From NCBI RefSeq assembly GCF_002394865.1, contig NZ_DGUZ01000006.1:1-64000 (forward strand): a stretch of DNA of 64,000 nucleotides, written 5' to 3'. Within the stretch, counting starts at the first letter, position 1. Each line of letters begins with the position of its first letter. The position numbers and the translations under genes are program-made. The notes beneath the pieces were generated by a model that was given only the letters and a program-made list of their open reading frames with translations, did no database searches and was not told the origin of the DNA. Below, one piece after another: positions 1 through 9,796 of the stretch. The DNA is from Fibrobacter sp. UBA4297 (GTDB lineage: Bacteria; Fibrobacterota; Fibrobacteria; Fibrobacterales; Fibrobacteraceae).

Positions 1-1526
<1,526 letters not shown>

Positions 1527-1831
1527 TTCAAAATAGTCTGTCCTGTTTTCCGTAAAAGACTTCCAAGAAATTTTCTTGGGCCGTCACTAAGCACATCTCC
1601 GATTCCTTCAATCTTCCCGAAAGTCTCGCGGGCTTTCGCTTTTTCCTTCGTGACTCGGTTTCGGCCTCGTCTCTCAGGAACGGCGCCAATTATAGAATTT
1701 TCACGAACATTTGCAAGGGGTAATTGTGAAAAAAATTCACTTTTTTTCACTTTTTTCGTTAAAAACGGGATGTATGCCGCGGCACGACAGATTATTCACA
1801 TTCTGTAAACAGAAATCTTTTTTCGGGGTTT
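1527..1831 (-). other. 16S leader and upstream non-coding region
   Basis: No gene is supported in the stretch between the 16S and glgE. From 1527 to about 1683 it holds the transcribed rRNA leader. This includes a near-perfect inverted repeat at 1562-1579 (CCAAGAAA / TTTTCTTGG) that could form part of a processing stem. The rrn promoter sits at 1689-1716, and AT-rich sequence follows up to the glgE terminator. The small open frames here have no coding character. Confidence 0.6.
1689..1716 (-). promoter_or_regulatory. rrn promoter (-35/-10) upstream of 16S
   Basis: On the minus strand TTGCAA (1711-1716) and a perfect TATAAT (1689-1694) are separated by 16 bp. They are followed by a GC-rich discriminator (GGCGCCG) typical of stringently controlled stable-RNA promoters. 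A-tracts and T-tracts just upstream (about 1729-1750) could act as an UP-like element. This is inferred from motif match and position about 165 nt before the 16S 5' end. Confidence 0.7.
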
Positions 1832-1870
1832 AAAAAAAACGTCCCGGGAGCGGCGGCTTCCGGGGCGTTT
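1832..1870 (-). terminator. Rho-independent terminator of glgE
   Basis: A 15-bp GC-rich stem (arms 1837-1851 and 1856-1870, loop GGCG, two G-U pairs) runs directly into an A-tract at 1832-1839, which is a T-tract in the minus-strand transcript. It lies 42 nt past the glgE stop and insulates glgE from the rrn promoter. Confidence 0.9.
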
Positions 1871-1911
1871 CCAATTGCGATTGTGGCGTTTCGTTCGCGA
1901 TTCGCAAGTTT

Positions 1912-3642
1912 TTAGATTTTCTTCACCACGAACATGTGACCAGGAGCCTTTGCAGGGTCAAGCTTCACATAGTTCTTGTTGCCACGCCAGACATAGCTTT
2001 CGTCGGTCACAATATCCTTCAAGAAGAAGAACGAATCGTTCTGGAGGCCAAGCTTAGCCATGTCGAGTTCAACAATACCTTCTTGCACGTGGTCCATGTC
2101 CATGTTGCACACGCAGAGAATCACGTCATCGCCAGACTTCTTGGAGTAAACCATAAGCTGGTCGTTCTGAGCGTAATGGAATTCGAGATTATCGTATTCC
2201 TGCAATGCGGCGTGTTCCTGACGAGCGACATTCAGACGACGAACAAAGTCTTGGATGCCCGGGCCAGACCAGTTATGTACTTTGTACTGATATTTTTCGC
2301 TATCGGCAAGTTCTTCCTTGATCGGGCTCGGGATGTTTTCGCAGAGTTCATATCCGTTATACATACCCGTAAGGCTCGAAAGCGTCGCGGCCAAGAAGTA
2401 GCGCTGCTTAAACGCGTTTGCACCTTTGTACGCAAGATACTTCGGGAAGATATCCGGCGTCGTCGGGAAGAAGATACCACGCATGTATTCCTTAGCGTCA
2501 GACTGCGTGAGTTCCTTCAAATACTGTTCGAATTCCCACTTTGCAGAGCGCCATGCGAAATACGTGTAGCTCATGTCAAAGCCAGACTTTGCGAGGCGGT
2601 GCATCATCTTCGGGCGTGTGAAAGCTTCGGCGAGGAACACGAGTTCCGGGCGTTTTTCCTTCACATCGGCGATGAGCCATTCCCAGAACGGGAACGGTTT
2701 GGTGTGCGGGTTATCGATACGAAAAATTTCAATTCCCTTGTCCGCCCAGAACAAAATAATATTCTCAATTTCCTTCCAAAGAGCCTTGTAGTTTTCGTTG
2801 TAGTAATCGAACGGATAAATGTCTTCGTACTTCTTGGGCGGGTTTTCGGCGAACTTGATGCTGCCATCCGGTTCGTGGTAGAACCATTCCGGGTGCGACT
2901 TCACATACGGATGGTCCGGGCTGCAGTTGAGCGCGATATCGAGCGCAAGGCGGAGTCCCTTGGCGCGAGCGGCTTTTGCAAAATGCTCGAAGTCCTTCAT
3001 AGTCCCAAGTTCCGGGTCCACATCGTAATGACCACCGTTCTTGTTACCGACGGCATACGGGCATCCCGGTTCAAGCGGATTGCCCTTCTTGTCGACCTTC
3101 GCGTGGAGCGCGTTGTTTGCACCCTTGCGGTTCGTGACACCAATCGGGTGGATAGGAACAAGGTAAACAGTATCGAAGCCAAGCCCTGCAATGTAGTCGA
3201 GCTGCTTTTCGCAATCCTTCCACGTTGCGCTCTTGTTCGGGTCCGTGCCCTGGCTCTTCGGCCACATTTCGTACCACGTACCCACGCGACTGTAGACCGG
3301 GTCTACACGGAGCTTCATCACCGGGCTTTCAGTCGGAACGTCCTTCGGTTCCTTTGTCCATGCGCAAATTTTGTATTCGTAATAGCCTATGTTTCCGACC
3401 GTGAAGGAGCCTTCCCACAAGTCATTGTCGACAAAGTGCATCGGAGCCTGTTCCCATTTTTTCTTGGAAACGTGGCGGTAAAAAATCGCTGCATCGTACT
3501 TTTCGTGACTGTGGCGGAAGATGTCTGCCTGGAGGGTCACGGTATCACCGGGTTCACGCTTGAGCATGAAGCGGCCGCCCTCAATGCTCGGGCGGATATT
3601 TTCAATAACGAGATTTTCTTTTAGAGTTGGAATAGTTGCCAT
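1912..3642 (-). CDS. glgE: GlgE-type maltosyltransferase (GH13_3)
   Basis: Alpha-1,4-glucan:maltose-1-phosphate maltosyltransferase, a cytoplasmic GH13 enzyme that extends alpha-glucan from maltose 1-phosphate. An N-terminal beta-sandwich region (about 1-115) precedes the barrel. The signature FRIDNPHTKP carries the likely nucleophile Asp310, LAEAFTRP carries the acid/base Glu339, and TTPDIF carries the third carboxylate Asp397. These strings are characteristic of GlgE rather than of general amylases. At 576 aa it is shorter than the roughly 660-700 aa actinobacterial enzymes. No treS, mak or glgB is adjacent, so the substrate source must be encoded elsewhere. It lies downstream of the capsule genes but behind their terminator, with its own terminator after it. 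The ATG has only a weak AGGT upstream. Confidence 0.9.
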   Translation of the reverse strand: MATIPTLKENLVIENIRPSIEGGRFMLKREPGDTVTLQADIFRHSHEKYDAAIFYRHVSKKKWEQAPMHFVDNDLWEGSFTVGNIGYYEYKICAWTKEPKDVPTESPVMKLRVDPVYSRVGTWYEMWPKSQGTDPNKSATWKDCEKQLDYIAGLGFDTVYLVPIHPIGVTNRKGANNALHAKVDKKGNPLEPGCPYAVGNKNGGHYDVDPELGTMKDFEHFAKAARAKGLRLALDIALNCSPDHPYVKSHPEWFYHEPDGSIKFAENPPKKYEDIYPFDYYNENYKALWKEIENIILFWADKGIEIFRIDNPHTKPFPFWEWLIADVKEKRPELVFLAEAFTRPKMMHRLAKSGFDMSYTYFAWRSAKWEFEQYLKELTQSDAKEYMRGIFFPTTPDIFPKYLAYKGANAFKQRYFLAATLSSLTGMYNGYELCENIPSPIKEELADSEKYQYKVHNWSGPGIQDFVRRLNVARQEHAALQEYDNLEFHYAQNDQLMVYSKKSGDDVILCVCNMDMDHVQEGIVELDMAKLGLQNDSFFFLKDIVTDESYVWRGNKNYVKLDPAKAPGHMFVVKKI

Positions 3643-3657
3643 AATGACCTAAAAATA

Positions 3658-3687
3658 ACAAAAAAGTCCACGAGAACACTCGCGGAC
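3658..3687 (-). terminator. Terminator after wzc-like kinase gene
   Basis: Hairpin with 9-bp arms at 3666-3674 and 3679-3687 (one mismatch), loop AACA, followed in the minus-strand transcript by a U-run (complement of 3660-3665). It begins 17 nt past the kinase stop and closes the polysaccharide operon. Confidence 0.85.
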
Positions 3688-3703
3688 ATTGCTTTAGAGA
3701 CTC

Positions 3704-5857
3704 TTACGATTTCTTTTCGCCGTATCTGTAACGGTAGCCGTAACCATAGGCAGACGAGCCGTCATCAACGCACTGGTTCAGGACAATCGCCATCTTCTTC
3801 ATCTTTGCAATATTGAGCTGGTCTATAGTTTCCTGAATCACATCCATCGAGTGTTTCTTGTACTGAATTACGACCAGGCCAAAGTCCGCAAGCTTTGCAA
3901 TAGACTGGGCATCTGAGACAAACGAATTCGGCGGCGTATCGATAATGACAACGTCATATTTAGCCCTGCATTCTTCAATAAGCTCTGCAAAGGCCTTCGA
4001 ACTCACCAGTTCGCCCGGATTTGGAGTGCGGAAACCGTTGGGCAAGAAATCCACACCCTCGCCCAGATTAACCACCACATCTTCTAACTTGCAGTTATCG
4101 ATAACGATATCGGCAATCCCCTTTTCACGCCTGTGCGAAAGCCTGGACTTGCGCAAATCCGCATCCACAAACAGGACTCGCCGCCCTTGCTTGCCAAAAA
4201 GATAGGACAAATTCAGCGAAACAAAGGACTTGCCCGCCCCCGGCACAATACCGGTTACCATAAGCACCCGACCGCCATCATCTAGGAACGAGAACTCCAG
4301 CGCCGTGCGGAGCGAACGCATTTTTTCGACAGCGATGTCTTCGGGATCGGCCTTCGCCAAAATAAAGCGTTTGTCGTTTACACCCGGCAATTTGTGGCCT
4401 AACTTAACCTTGGGAATCTTGGCATAGACACTCACGCCAGTTTCACGCTCGATTTCAGAAGACGATCCCACACCGCGATTGCGCAAGGAATACAACAGAT
4501 AAATTAGAACCAGGCCGAAAGCAAAACCGCCCCCCAAGCCGGCAAGCGCGATTTTTTTGCGGTTCGGCTTAGACGGCTTTTCGTGAATGAACGCCGGGTC
4601 CACAATACGCACGTTACCGATTTCACTCGCGCGCACCACCCGGAGCTGCTGAATGTTGTTCAAAACAGAAGTGTACAGCTGGTTATTGATTTCTACATCC
4701 TGCTGCAACTTCAGCACATCCTGCTGGGTTGTAGGCAACTTTTTGGTTTTGCCCTCTTCCTTTGCAATTTCGCGGCTCAGCCTTTGCTGCTGCTGCTGAA
4801 TGGCCTGCATGGCCGGGTGGTCGCCCTTGAACAGGCGCGCCTTTTCCTGATATTCCTGCTGCAACGAAAGCAGCTGCGTCTTGAGCTCAATTTGTCGGTC
4901 AAGAGTAACCTTCGCCTCGGCACCGAGGTCCACAGTCCCCACCCTGTTGCGGTAACTGGTCAACAGGCGCTGCGCAGAATCCAGCTTAGCCTTGATAGAC
5001 GGCAGCTGCTCTTCCAGAAATTCCAGGGACTTCTCGGCTTCGGCACTGCGCATCTCGACATTCTGGCGCACATAAGTCTGCGCAATGGCATTGAGCACTT
5101 CGGCAACGCGGTCCGGATAACGGTCAGAAATCGAGACTTCCAGAATATTCGAGCTTTTTGCCACTTCAACGGCATTGACCCTCTTCTGCAAGCTTTCGGC
5201 CACACTAAGGATAGACGCCCGCGACAAGCGGAACTTTTGTCCAGAATCGGCAGACATCGCCTTCACGCAAACAGCAACCGTATCGCCCCACAGCGGGATA
5301 CGGTACGTTTCGCCAACTTTTCCAACAACGAGGCTCTGGCCCTCCGGCGAAAAAAGCTCGTACAAATCCGGGGACTTCACCTCGGCAATCCATTTTTCTT
5401 TCCTTTTGCTTTTCTCGTCCCTGACAACATTAGGCGGCTCAAAAAGTTCAAGGTCCATACGGCCTTCGCGGCGCAAAAGCCTATCCACAACCCCCTGCGG
5501 TTCCGCCATATAGTTCAAGCGCAGCTGTTCCACCACAGGCATAAGCACACTCAGGCTCTTTATCAAGTGGATTTCGGCAACCGCCGGGCTCTGCACATCG
5601 AACAAATCCCCAATGTCAGATACGGCTTTGCCGCTCTTGGACTTGGTATCGAGCTGGAGCATAGTCTTGTTTTCGAAGGAGTCACGAACATAACGCGATG
5701 CAAGCACACCGATAAGCAGGCCTACAAGCGAAAACAGCGCAACCATCTTCCAGTGGCGCAAAAGATTGTCAAGCAGGTCGAAGGAATCGCCCGTCTTGAA
5801 AGGCATAAACATGGGTTGTTGCGGATTTACTTGTTTATTATCGGATGTCATTGCCAT
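3704..5857 (-). CDS. Wzc-type polysaccharide co-polymerase / tyrosine autokinase
   Basis: Inner-membrane BY-kinase controlling capsule or exopolysaccharide chain length and export. An N-terminal Wzz domain follows a first membrane segment near residues 38-55. A long coiled-coil periplasmic region (about 220-400) comes next, then a second membrane segment near 430-455. The cytoplasmic kinase domain has Walker A GAGKS at 540-544, Walker A' VLFVDAD at 561-567 and a DTPP Walker B-like motif near 640. The C-terminus has a Tyr cluster (YGYGYRYRYG, about 704-713), the usual autophosphorylation tail. It is the last gene of the capsule locus, followed by a terminator. Two ATGs (residues 1 and 3) are possible starts. 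Length (717 aa) fits the Wzc fusion type. Confidence 0.93.
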   Translation of the reverse strand: MAMTSDNKQVNPQQPMFMPFKTGDSFDLLDNLLRHWKMVALFSLVGLLIGVLASRYVRDSFENKTMLQLDTKSKSGKAVSDIGDLFDVQSPAVAEIHLIKSLSVLMPVVEQLRLNYMAEPQGVVDRLLRREGRMDLELFEPPNVVRDEKSKRKEKWIAEVKSPDLYELFSPEGQSLVVGKVGETYRIPLWGDTVAVCVKAMSADSGQKFRLSRASILSVAESLQKRVNAVEVAKSSNILEVSISDRYPDRVAEVLNAIAQTYVRQNVEMRSAEAEKSLEFLEEQLPSIKAKLDSAQRLLTSYRNRVGTVDLGAEAKVTLDRQIELKTQLLSLQQEYQEKARLFKGDHPAMQAIQQQQQRLSREIAKEEGKTKKLPTTQQDVLKLQQDVEINNQLYTSVLNNIQQLRVVRASEIGNVRIVDPAFIHEKPSKPNRKKIALAGLGGGFAFGLVLIYLLYSLRNRGVGSSSEIERETGVSVYAKIPKVKLGHKLPGVNDKRFILAKADPEDIAVEKMRSLRTALEFSFLDDGGRVLMVTGIVPGAGKSFVSLNLSYLFGKQGRRVLFVDADLRKSRLSHRREKGIADIVIDNCKLEDVVVNLGEGVDFLPNGFRTPNPGELVSSKAFAELIEECRAKYDVVIIDTPPNSFVSDAQSIAKLADFGLVVIQYKKHSMDVIQETIDQLNIAKMKKMAIVLNQCVDDGSSAYGYGYRYRYGEKKS

Positions 5858-5888
5858 AAAAATTAAAATTTAAATTCAAAATATAATA

Positions 5889-6614
5889 TCAAATTCCCAA
5901 CTTTTCCCTGAACACCAGCACCAAAAACAGGGTATTACCAATAACATAGCGCCGCCACATGCGTCGGGGTTCCTTGAGCAACCGGTAAAGCCACTCAAAG
6001 CCAAACCTCTGCCAAAGCATCGGAGCCCGCTTGTACGTCCCTGCAAAGAAATCAAAAACCGCGCCAATCGTCCCCACATGGCAATGGATGTTCAAGCGGT
6101 CCCAGTTGGCGTAAGTCCATTTTTCTTGCTTGGGGGCAGTCATCCCAATCCAAAGCAAGTCGGGGTTTGCATCGTTAATCGCCTGCACCATGTTCCTGTC
6201 ATCTTCGACCGTGAACTGAGGCTTGTACGGAGGGGAATAAGTTACCACCTCCAAATTCGGGTACATCACGGCGGAGCGCTGGCGGATAAGCTTCAGAACC
6301 TTTTCGCTAGAGCCAAGGAACATCACCTTGCCCCCCTTCTCGTTCAGCTTGCGCATTTCGTACACAAACAGGTCCCAACCGGCGATGCGTTCCTTGGGGC
6401 GCGACTTGCCCCTGAGGAACCGGCACACGCGGACAATGCTGATTCCATCGGGAATCAGAACGTCCCCCTTGGTCAGAGCCTCCTCAAACAAAACATCTTT
6501 GCGTGCATTGTTGTACGAAAACGCGTTAATCGTATTGATTAACAGCTTGCCCTCGGGGAGTTTCGATAAATCTTCACGACTACAAAGAAGATTTAGGTTC
6601 TTGATACTAATCAT
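5889..6614 (-). CDS. WecG/TagA/CpsF family glycosyltransferase (GT26)
   Basis: Membrane-associated glycosyltransferase of the GT26 family, which typically adds an N-acetylmannosamine-type residue to a lipid-linked intermediate. Seen here: the N-terminal LLINTINAFSYNNA block, LIPDGISIVRVCRFL, ERIAGWDLF (family substrate-site Asp), VMFLGSS, and DLLWIGMTAPKQEKW followed by VGTIGAVFDFFAGTYKRAP. All are landmarks of the family in the correct order. Length (241 aa) is normal. It sits between a GT4 gene and the Wzc-like kinase on the same strand, so it belongs to the polysaccharide assembly line. The exact donor sugar cannot be read from sequence. Confidence 0.9.
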   Translation of the reverse strand: MISIKNLNLLCSREDLSKLPEGKLLINTINAFSYNNARKDVLFEEALTKGDVLIPDGISIVRVCRFLRGKSRPKERIAGWDLFVYEMRKLNEKGGKVMFLGSSEKVLKLIRQRSAVMYPNLEVVTYSPPYKPQFTVEDDRNMVQAINDANPDLLWIGMTAPKQEKWTYANWDRLNIHCHVGTIGAVFDFFAGTYKRAPMLWQRFGFEWLYRLLKEPRRMWRRYVIGNTLFLVLVFREKLGI

Positions 6615-6649
6615 AAAAATGGTCCCAATTCCATAGTTTCAAAAATAGC

Positions 6650-7807
6650 TTACTGTAGTCTTTTTGTAAACTCGCTATGGGACAACACATCTTTCAATAT
6701 CCCGGCAAAGCGGTTTTCAAAAGACGATAGTGTAAATTCGGACTTGAACTTTTTATACCCATTTTCGCCATACTGGATCCGCAAATTTTTATCGAGCAAA
6801 AGCTTTTCTAGCGCAGTGGCCAAAGATTCTGCGTTATTGCGTTCACAAATCAAGCCGTTTTCACCATTTACAACCATATCTGGGATTCCGCCCTCATTCG
6901 TCGAAACAATCGGGAGCTTGAACTCCATGGCCTCAATATTCACCAGCGGGAAAGCCTCGTTATGGTAAAACGTCGGAAAAGCAAAAACATCAGCGTTTTC
7001 AAAATAAGGAATCTTTTCAGCACCATATTTACGCCCCACGTAACATGCACACCCCTCCAGCCCACGGCTTTTTACTTCGTCTGCAAAACGCAACGCATCC
7101 AGTTCATCGGTTTCGCCACCGACAAAATCGCAAGTAAAGCGAACCGACCGTTCCTTTAAAATTTTCAGAGCATCAAGAAGAACAATTACCCCTTTCGAAA
7201 CAATCAAGTTTGACAAAAATAAAATCTTGGGGATTTCATTAAAGCGTTCTACAACGGGTTCGCCTTGCAATGATTCTGGAATTCCATTGGGGCAGATAAA
7301 TACATCCTCTTTTGATACATACTTCTTTACATCTTCGTAAAGAACTTTCGCCAAAAGAATAACCTTCAGCCCTCTAAAGAATTTCTTATAAAGGATATTA
7401 TCCAGGAATTTGTCCTGCCGACTTGCAACGCCCTTGTTGTGGTAATGAACGACAATCCGAGCATTCGGGGAATATTTCTTTAGGCAGTGCTTGATATACT
7501 GAACGACAACAAAGTCCTTGTAGAACGCGCCGCCCGCAGCATTTGGGGTGACGTAAACCAAGTCTGGCTGAAATTCTTTTATCGCATTCTTAAAGCGCTT
7601 CAACTGGGACAACAGATTGAAAATTTTCTTGACGCCGCCCTTGCCAATATCTTCAAGATTTTTGGCTAGCATCATATTTTCAAAACGGCAATCAAAAGAA
7701 TCGTTCACGATTTTTGAATCATGAATATACTTGCCAACCATTGCTGCCCCGTGAACCGGAGGCGGCATGTGCATAATAAAGAGGACTTTGGGTTTAGAAT
7801 TTAGCAT
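6650..7807 (-). CDS. Glycosyltransferase family 4 (GT-B)
   Basis: Retaining GT-B glycosyltransferase. The N-terminal half opens with a beta-strand and MPPPVHGAAMVGKYI. The C-terminal half has LFLSNLIVSKGVIVLLDAL, VGGETDE, ADVFAFPTFYHNEAFPLVNIEAMEFKLPIVSTNEGGIPDMV and the EX7E-like ENGLICERNNAE, all typical of the GT4 donor-binding domain. It is cytoplasmic or peripheral and probably adds one sugar of the repeat unit. It follows the nuclease-like remnant at 7.8-8.2 kb and precedes the GT26 gene by 35 nt. The acceptor is unknown. Confidence 0.9.
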   Translation of the reverse strand: MLNSKPKVLFIMHMPPPVHGAAMVGKYIHDSKIVNDSFDCRFENMMLAKNLEDIGKGGVKKIFNLLSQLKRFKNAIKEFQPDLVYVTPNAAGGAFYKDFVVVQYIKHCLKKYSPNARIVVHYHNKGVASRQDKFLDNILYKKFFRGLKVILLAKVLYEDVKKYVSKEDVFICPNGIPESLQGEPVVERFNEIPKILFLSNLIVSKGVIVLLDALKILKERSVRFTCDFVGGETDELDALRFADEVKSRGLEGCACYVGRKYGAEKIPYFENADVFAFPTFYHNEAFPLVNIEAMEFKLPIVSTNEGGIPDMVVNGENGLICERNNAESLATALEKLLLDKNLRIQYGENGYKKFKSEFTLSSFENRFAGILKDVLSHSEFTKRLQ

Positions 7808-7809
7808 AA

Positions 7810-8163
7810 AAACAATTCCTTCTACGCGGCTTCATTTTTAAAAATTTTTATATATTCACAAAGTACAAGGAATTTACCGATCCGGTCGTCAAAGCATACA
7901 TGAAATACTTTGCGACCAAGAATGCGGACACCCATGAGACTCGAACAATAAACGACCAAGTATCTTTTTACAAAGATGATACTCTCATAAGGAGCAGGTA
8001 TATGACTTACGAATACGAAATTCATGAAAGAGAGGAAAAAGTAAAGCTTGAAATGGTCGATGCCATGTTTGAAAAAACAAAATTGACTGACGAAGAAATT
8101 TCCTCCATTTCGGGCATCCCTCTGGAAGAAATTCAAAAGCGTCGCACGCAACATCAAAAATGA
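7810..8163 (+). pseudogene. Truncated Rpn/PD-(D/E)XK nuclease-like remnant
   Basis: Plus-strand open frame inside an otherwise minus-strand operon. It is open from 7810 with no good start; the first ATG is at 7900. It reads as the C-terminal part of an Rpn-family recombination-promoting nuclease or 'putative transposase': a DPVVKAYMKYFATKN block, FYKDDTLIRSRYMTYEYEI, then the terminal helix KTKLTDEEISSISGIPLEEI. The catalytic N-terminal two thirds are missing. A good plus-strand terminator follows at 8204-8248. I recognise the family from general resemblance only. The alternative is a short intact gene starting at 7900 (87 aa). The minus-strand open frame over the same bases looks non-coding. 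Confidence 0.5.
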
Positions 8164-8203
8164 AACCAAGGCATTTCCCATAAGCAGCCTACCATGCCCG
8201 ACC

Positions 8204-8248
8204 TTGGAGGATGCAAAGCATCACAGTTTCCATCCTCCAATTTTTTTT
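8204..8248 (+). terminator. Plus-strand terminator after nuclease-like remnant
   Basis: Perfect 10-bp arms TTGGAGGATG (8204-8213) and CATCCTCCAA (8231-8240) are followed by eight T residues (8241-8248). It overlaps the 3' end of the convergent acyltransferase gene. Its plus-strand orientation supports the idea that the remnant arrived with its own transcription unit. Confidence 0.75.
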
Positions 8249-8877
8249 ACCGACTTTGCGGGTGCACCTGCAATAATTGTGCATTTTTCAAATTGTTTTT
8301 GCGTAACTGAGCTGTGTGCAGCAATCACGCAATCAGAGGGAACACAAGCACCTTTTAGAATTGTCGCACCACAACCAATCCAAATATGATCTTCAAATAT
8401 GATTTCTTTTGGAAGATTTATAACATTATGATTTTCATCATAAATTTCGTGAGTGTCACAATCCATAACAAGGCAATCCCAAGAAAACTGGATATCTTTC
8501 CCAAATGAAATTGACTTATAACAGTTAATTGTTGTATGGGCAGAAATTGCAAAATTGTTCCCCAAAATTAATGTTCCATCCTTCGCAACATGAATAATAG
8601 AGCCGCAACCAATATGCGCATCTCCTAAAAAAATTAGTTTACCTTTTATATTAAGAATCGCACGAGAAACATCCTTTGTAGGAACTTCGTGAAAACCTAT
8701 TCTAATCATGGCTGTTCTTACAGAATTATTTTGTAATACAATCCGCCCAGGAACATTTATCTTCGTATCAAATTTGATGAATATAGGCAATTTAACAGCC
8801 TGCTTAAACGGCAAATATCTTAAATTAAATAAGAGAACTTTAGGTAAAGACAATACTAATATCAAAAATTTTAGCAT
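8221..8877 (-). CDS. Hexapeptide-repeat acyltransferase (LbH)
   Basis: Left-handed beta-helix acyltransferase, probably O-acetylating a sugar of the polysaccharide. Hexapeptide-type repeats run from about residue 90 to the end (for example GDAHIGCGSIIHV, GNNFAISAHTTINC, DHIWIGCGATILKGACVPSDCVIAAHSSV). They end with the family hallmark AGAPAKSVKKIG. A hydrophobic N-terminal stretch (LKFLILVLSLPKVLLF) may anchor it. The start at 8877 is chosen because AGGAG lies 5 nt upstream of this ATG; a longer frame to 8904 has no such site. It lies in the AT-rich capsule core next to a GT2 gene. Confidence 0.85.
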   Translation of the reverse strand: MLKFLILVLSLPKVLLFNLRYLPFKQAVKLPIFIKFDTKINVPGRIVLQNNSVRTAMIRIGFHEVPTKDVSRAILNIKGKLIFLGDAHIGCGSIIHVAKDGTLILGNNFAISAHTTINCYKSISFGKDIQFSWDCLVMDCDTHEIYDENHNVINLPKEIIFEDHIWIGCGATILKGACVPSDCVIAAHSSVTQKQFEKCTIIAGAPAKSVKKIGGWKL

Positions 8878-8893
8878 ATGGACTCCTATAAAA

Positions 8894-9796
8894 TCACCTA
8901 TCAATAATGTATCTAAATCGGCTCCACAATCTTATCAACAATGAATTATAAGACATTACTGATTTGTATAGACTCTTGTTGATATCAAAAGTTTGTGGAT
9001 GAGCGAATTCTTTATTATCGCCCCTATCAAAATCGCATTTAAAGCGACTATATTTTTTGCAATTGGTCCCTTGCCCATCAAATCCAAAATTTGCAACTTT
9101 ACTAACAATAGGGAAAAGAGAAACCTTGTTTTGCAAAAATTGAGCAAAACAAAAACGAATAGCCCAGGATTTATTTTTTCCGATACGCCAATCATTAAGC
9201 ATTTTAAAGCAATCCGAACCACCCCATTTATTAAAGGATCGCTTCATCGATTTGTATTTATCCCAATTTTCTAATTCCCAATCTACGGAATTCCATCGGT
9301 CTGCCCATGTAGCCCACCCCCAAGAAGAAGAACGGGTACAGAAATACGAGTCAAATAAATAATCAGAAGGCTTTTTCACGCGATTACTATAACCACAAAT
9401 AGAAAAAACATTCTGTTCACATTCATACAATCTTAATCCATCATTAATAAACGCCAAAAAATTCTTCGACACAACAAGGTCATCTTCCAACACAATAACT
9501 CGACCATATTGGTTTATGACACGAGTCACTCCAGAAATTATGCTTGGCCCCAAGCCCATATTACGCAATGAAAATTCACAACGAACGCTTTTAAAACCAG
9601 AAATTGATTCAGCATATTTTTGAACATTTTCAACGAGCTCTTTTTCGTTAGTTTTTCCCCCTCTCGCACCATCAACAAAAACAAAAAGGTCACTTTCTTT
9701 AGCCTCTTCATTTTCTAATAAAGAAGCTATTAATCGTTTTAAAGGTTCCAAACGATTAAACGCGAAAATGACTATGGGAGCATACAACATTAGCAT
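8894..9796 (-). CDS. Glycosyltransferase family 2
   Basis: GT-A fold transferase. The N-terminus has APIVIFAFNRLEPLKRLIASL, then a VFVDGARGG strand, and the VIVLEDDLVVSKNFL metal-binding (DXD-like EDD) motif. Further on comes SSSWGWATWADRWNSVDW, a string common in capsule GT2 enzymes. It starts immediately after the TAG stop of the upstream GT2 gene (no spacer), so the two are translationally coupled. A second ATG two codons later is equally possible. Donor and linkage are unknown. Confidence 0.87.
   Translation of the reverse strand: MLMLYAPIVIFAFNRLEPLKRLIASLLENEEAKESDLFVFVDGARGGKTNEKELVENVQKYAESISGFKSVRCEFSLRNMGLGPSIISGVTRVINQYGRVIVLEDDLVVSKNFLAFINDGLRLYECEQNVFSICGYSNRVKKPSDYLFDSYFCTRSSSWGWATWADRWNSVDWELENWDKYKSMKRSFNKWGGSDCFKMLNDWRIGKNKSWAIRFCFAQFLQNKVSLFPIVSKVANFGFDGQGTNCKKYSRFKCDFDRGDNKEFAHPQTFDINKSLYKSVMSYNSLLIRLWSRFRYIIDR

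Noticed and set aside
1936..3624. A 562-codon plus-strand open frame antisense to glgE
   Set aside because: Shadow of glgE, whose catalytic motifs are unmistakable.
4583..5866. A 427-codon plus-strand open frame antisense to the Wzc-like kinase
   Set aside because: Shadow frame with no recognisable feature; the kinase has Walker motifs and Tyr tail.
7822..8181. A 119-codon minus-strand open frame over the nuclease-like remnant
   Set aside because: Odd composition and no start signal; the plus-strand frame shows family-like sequence and a terminator.
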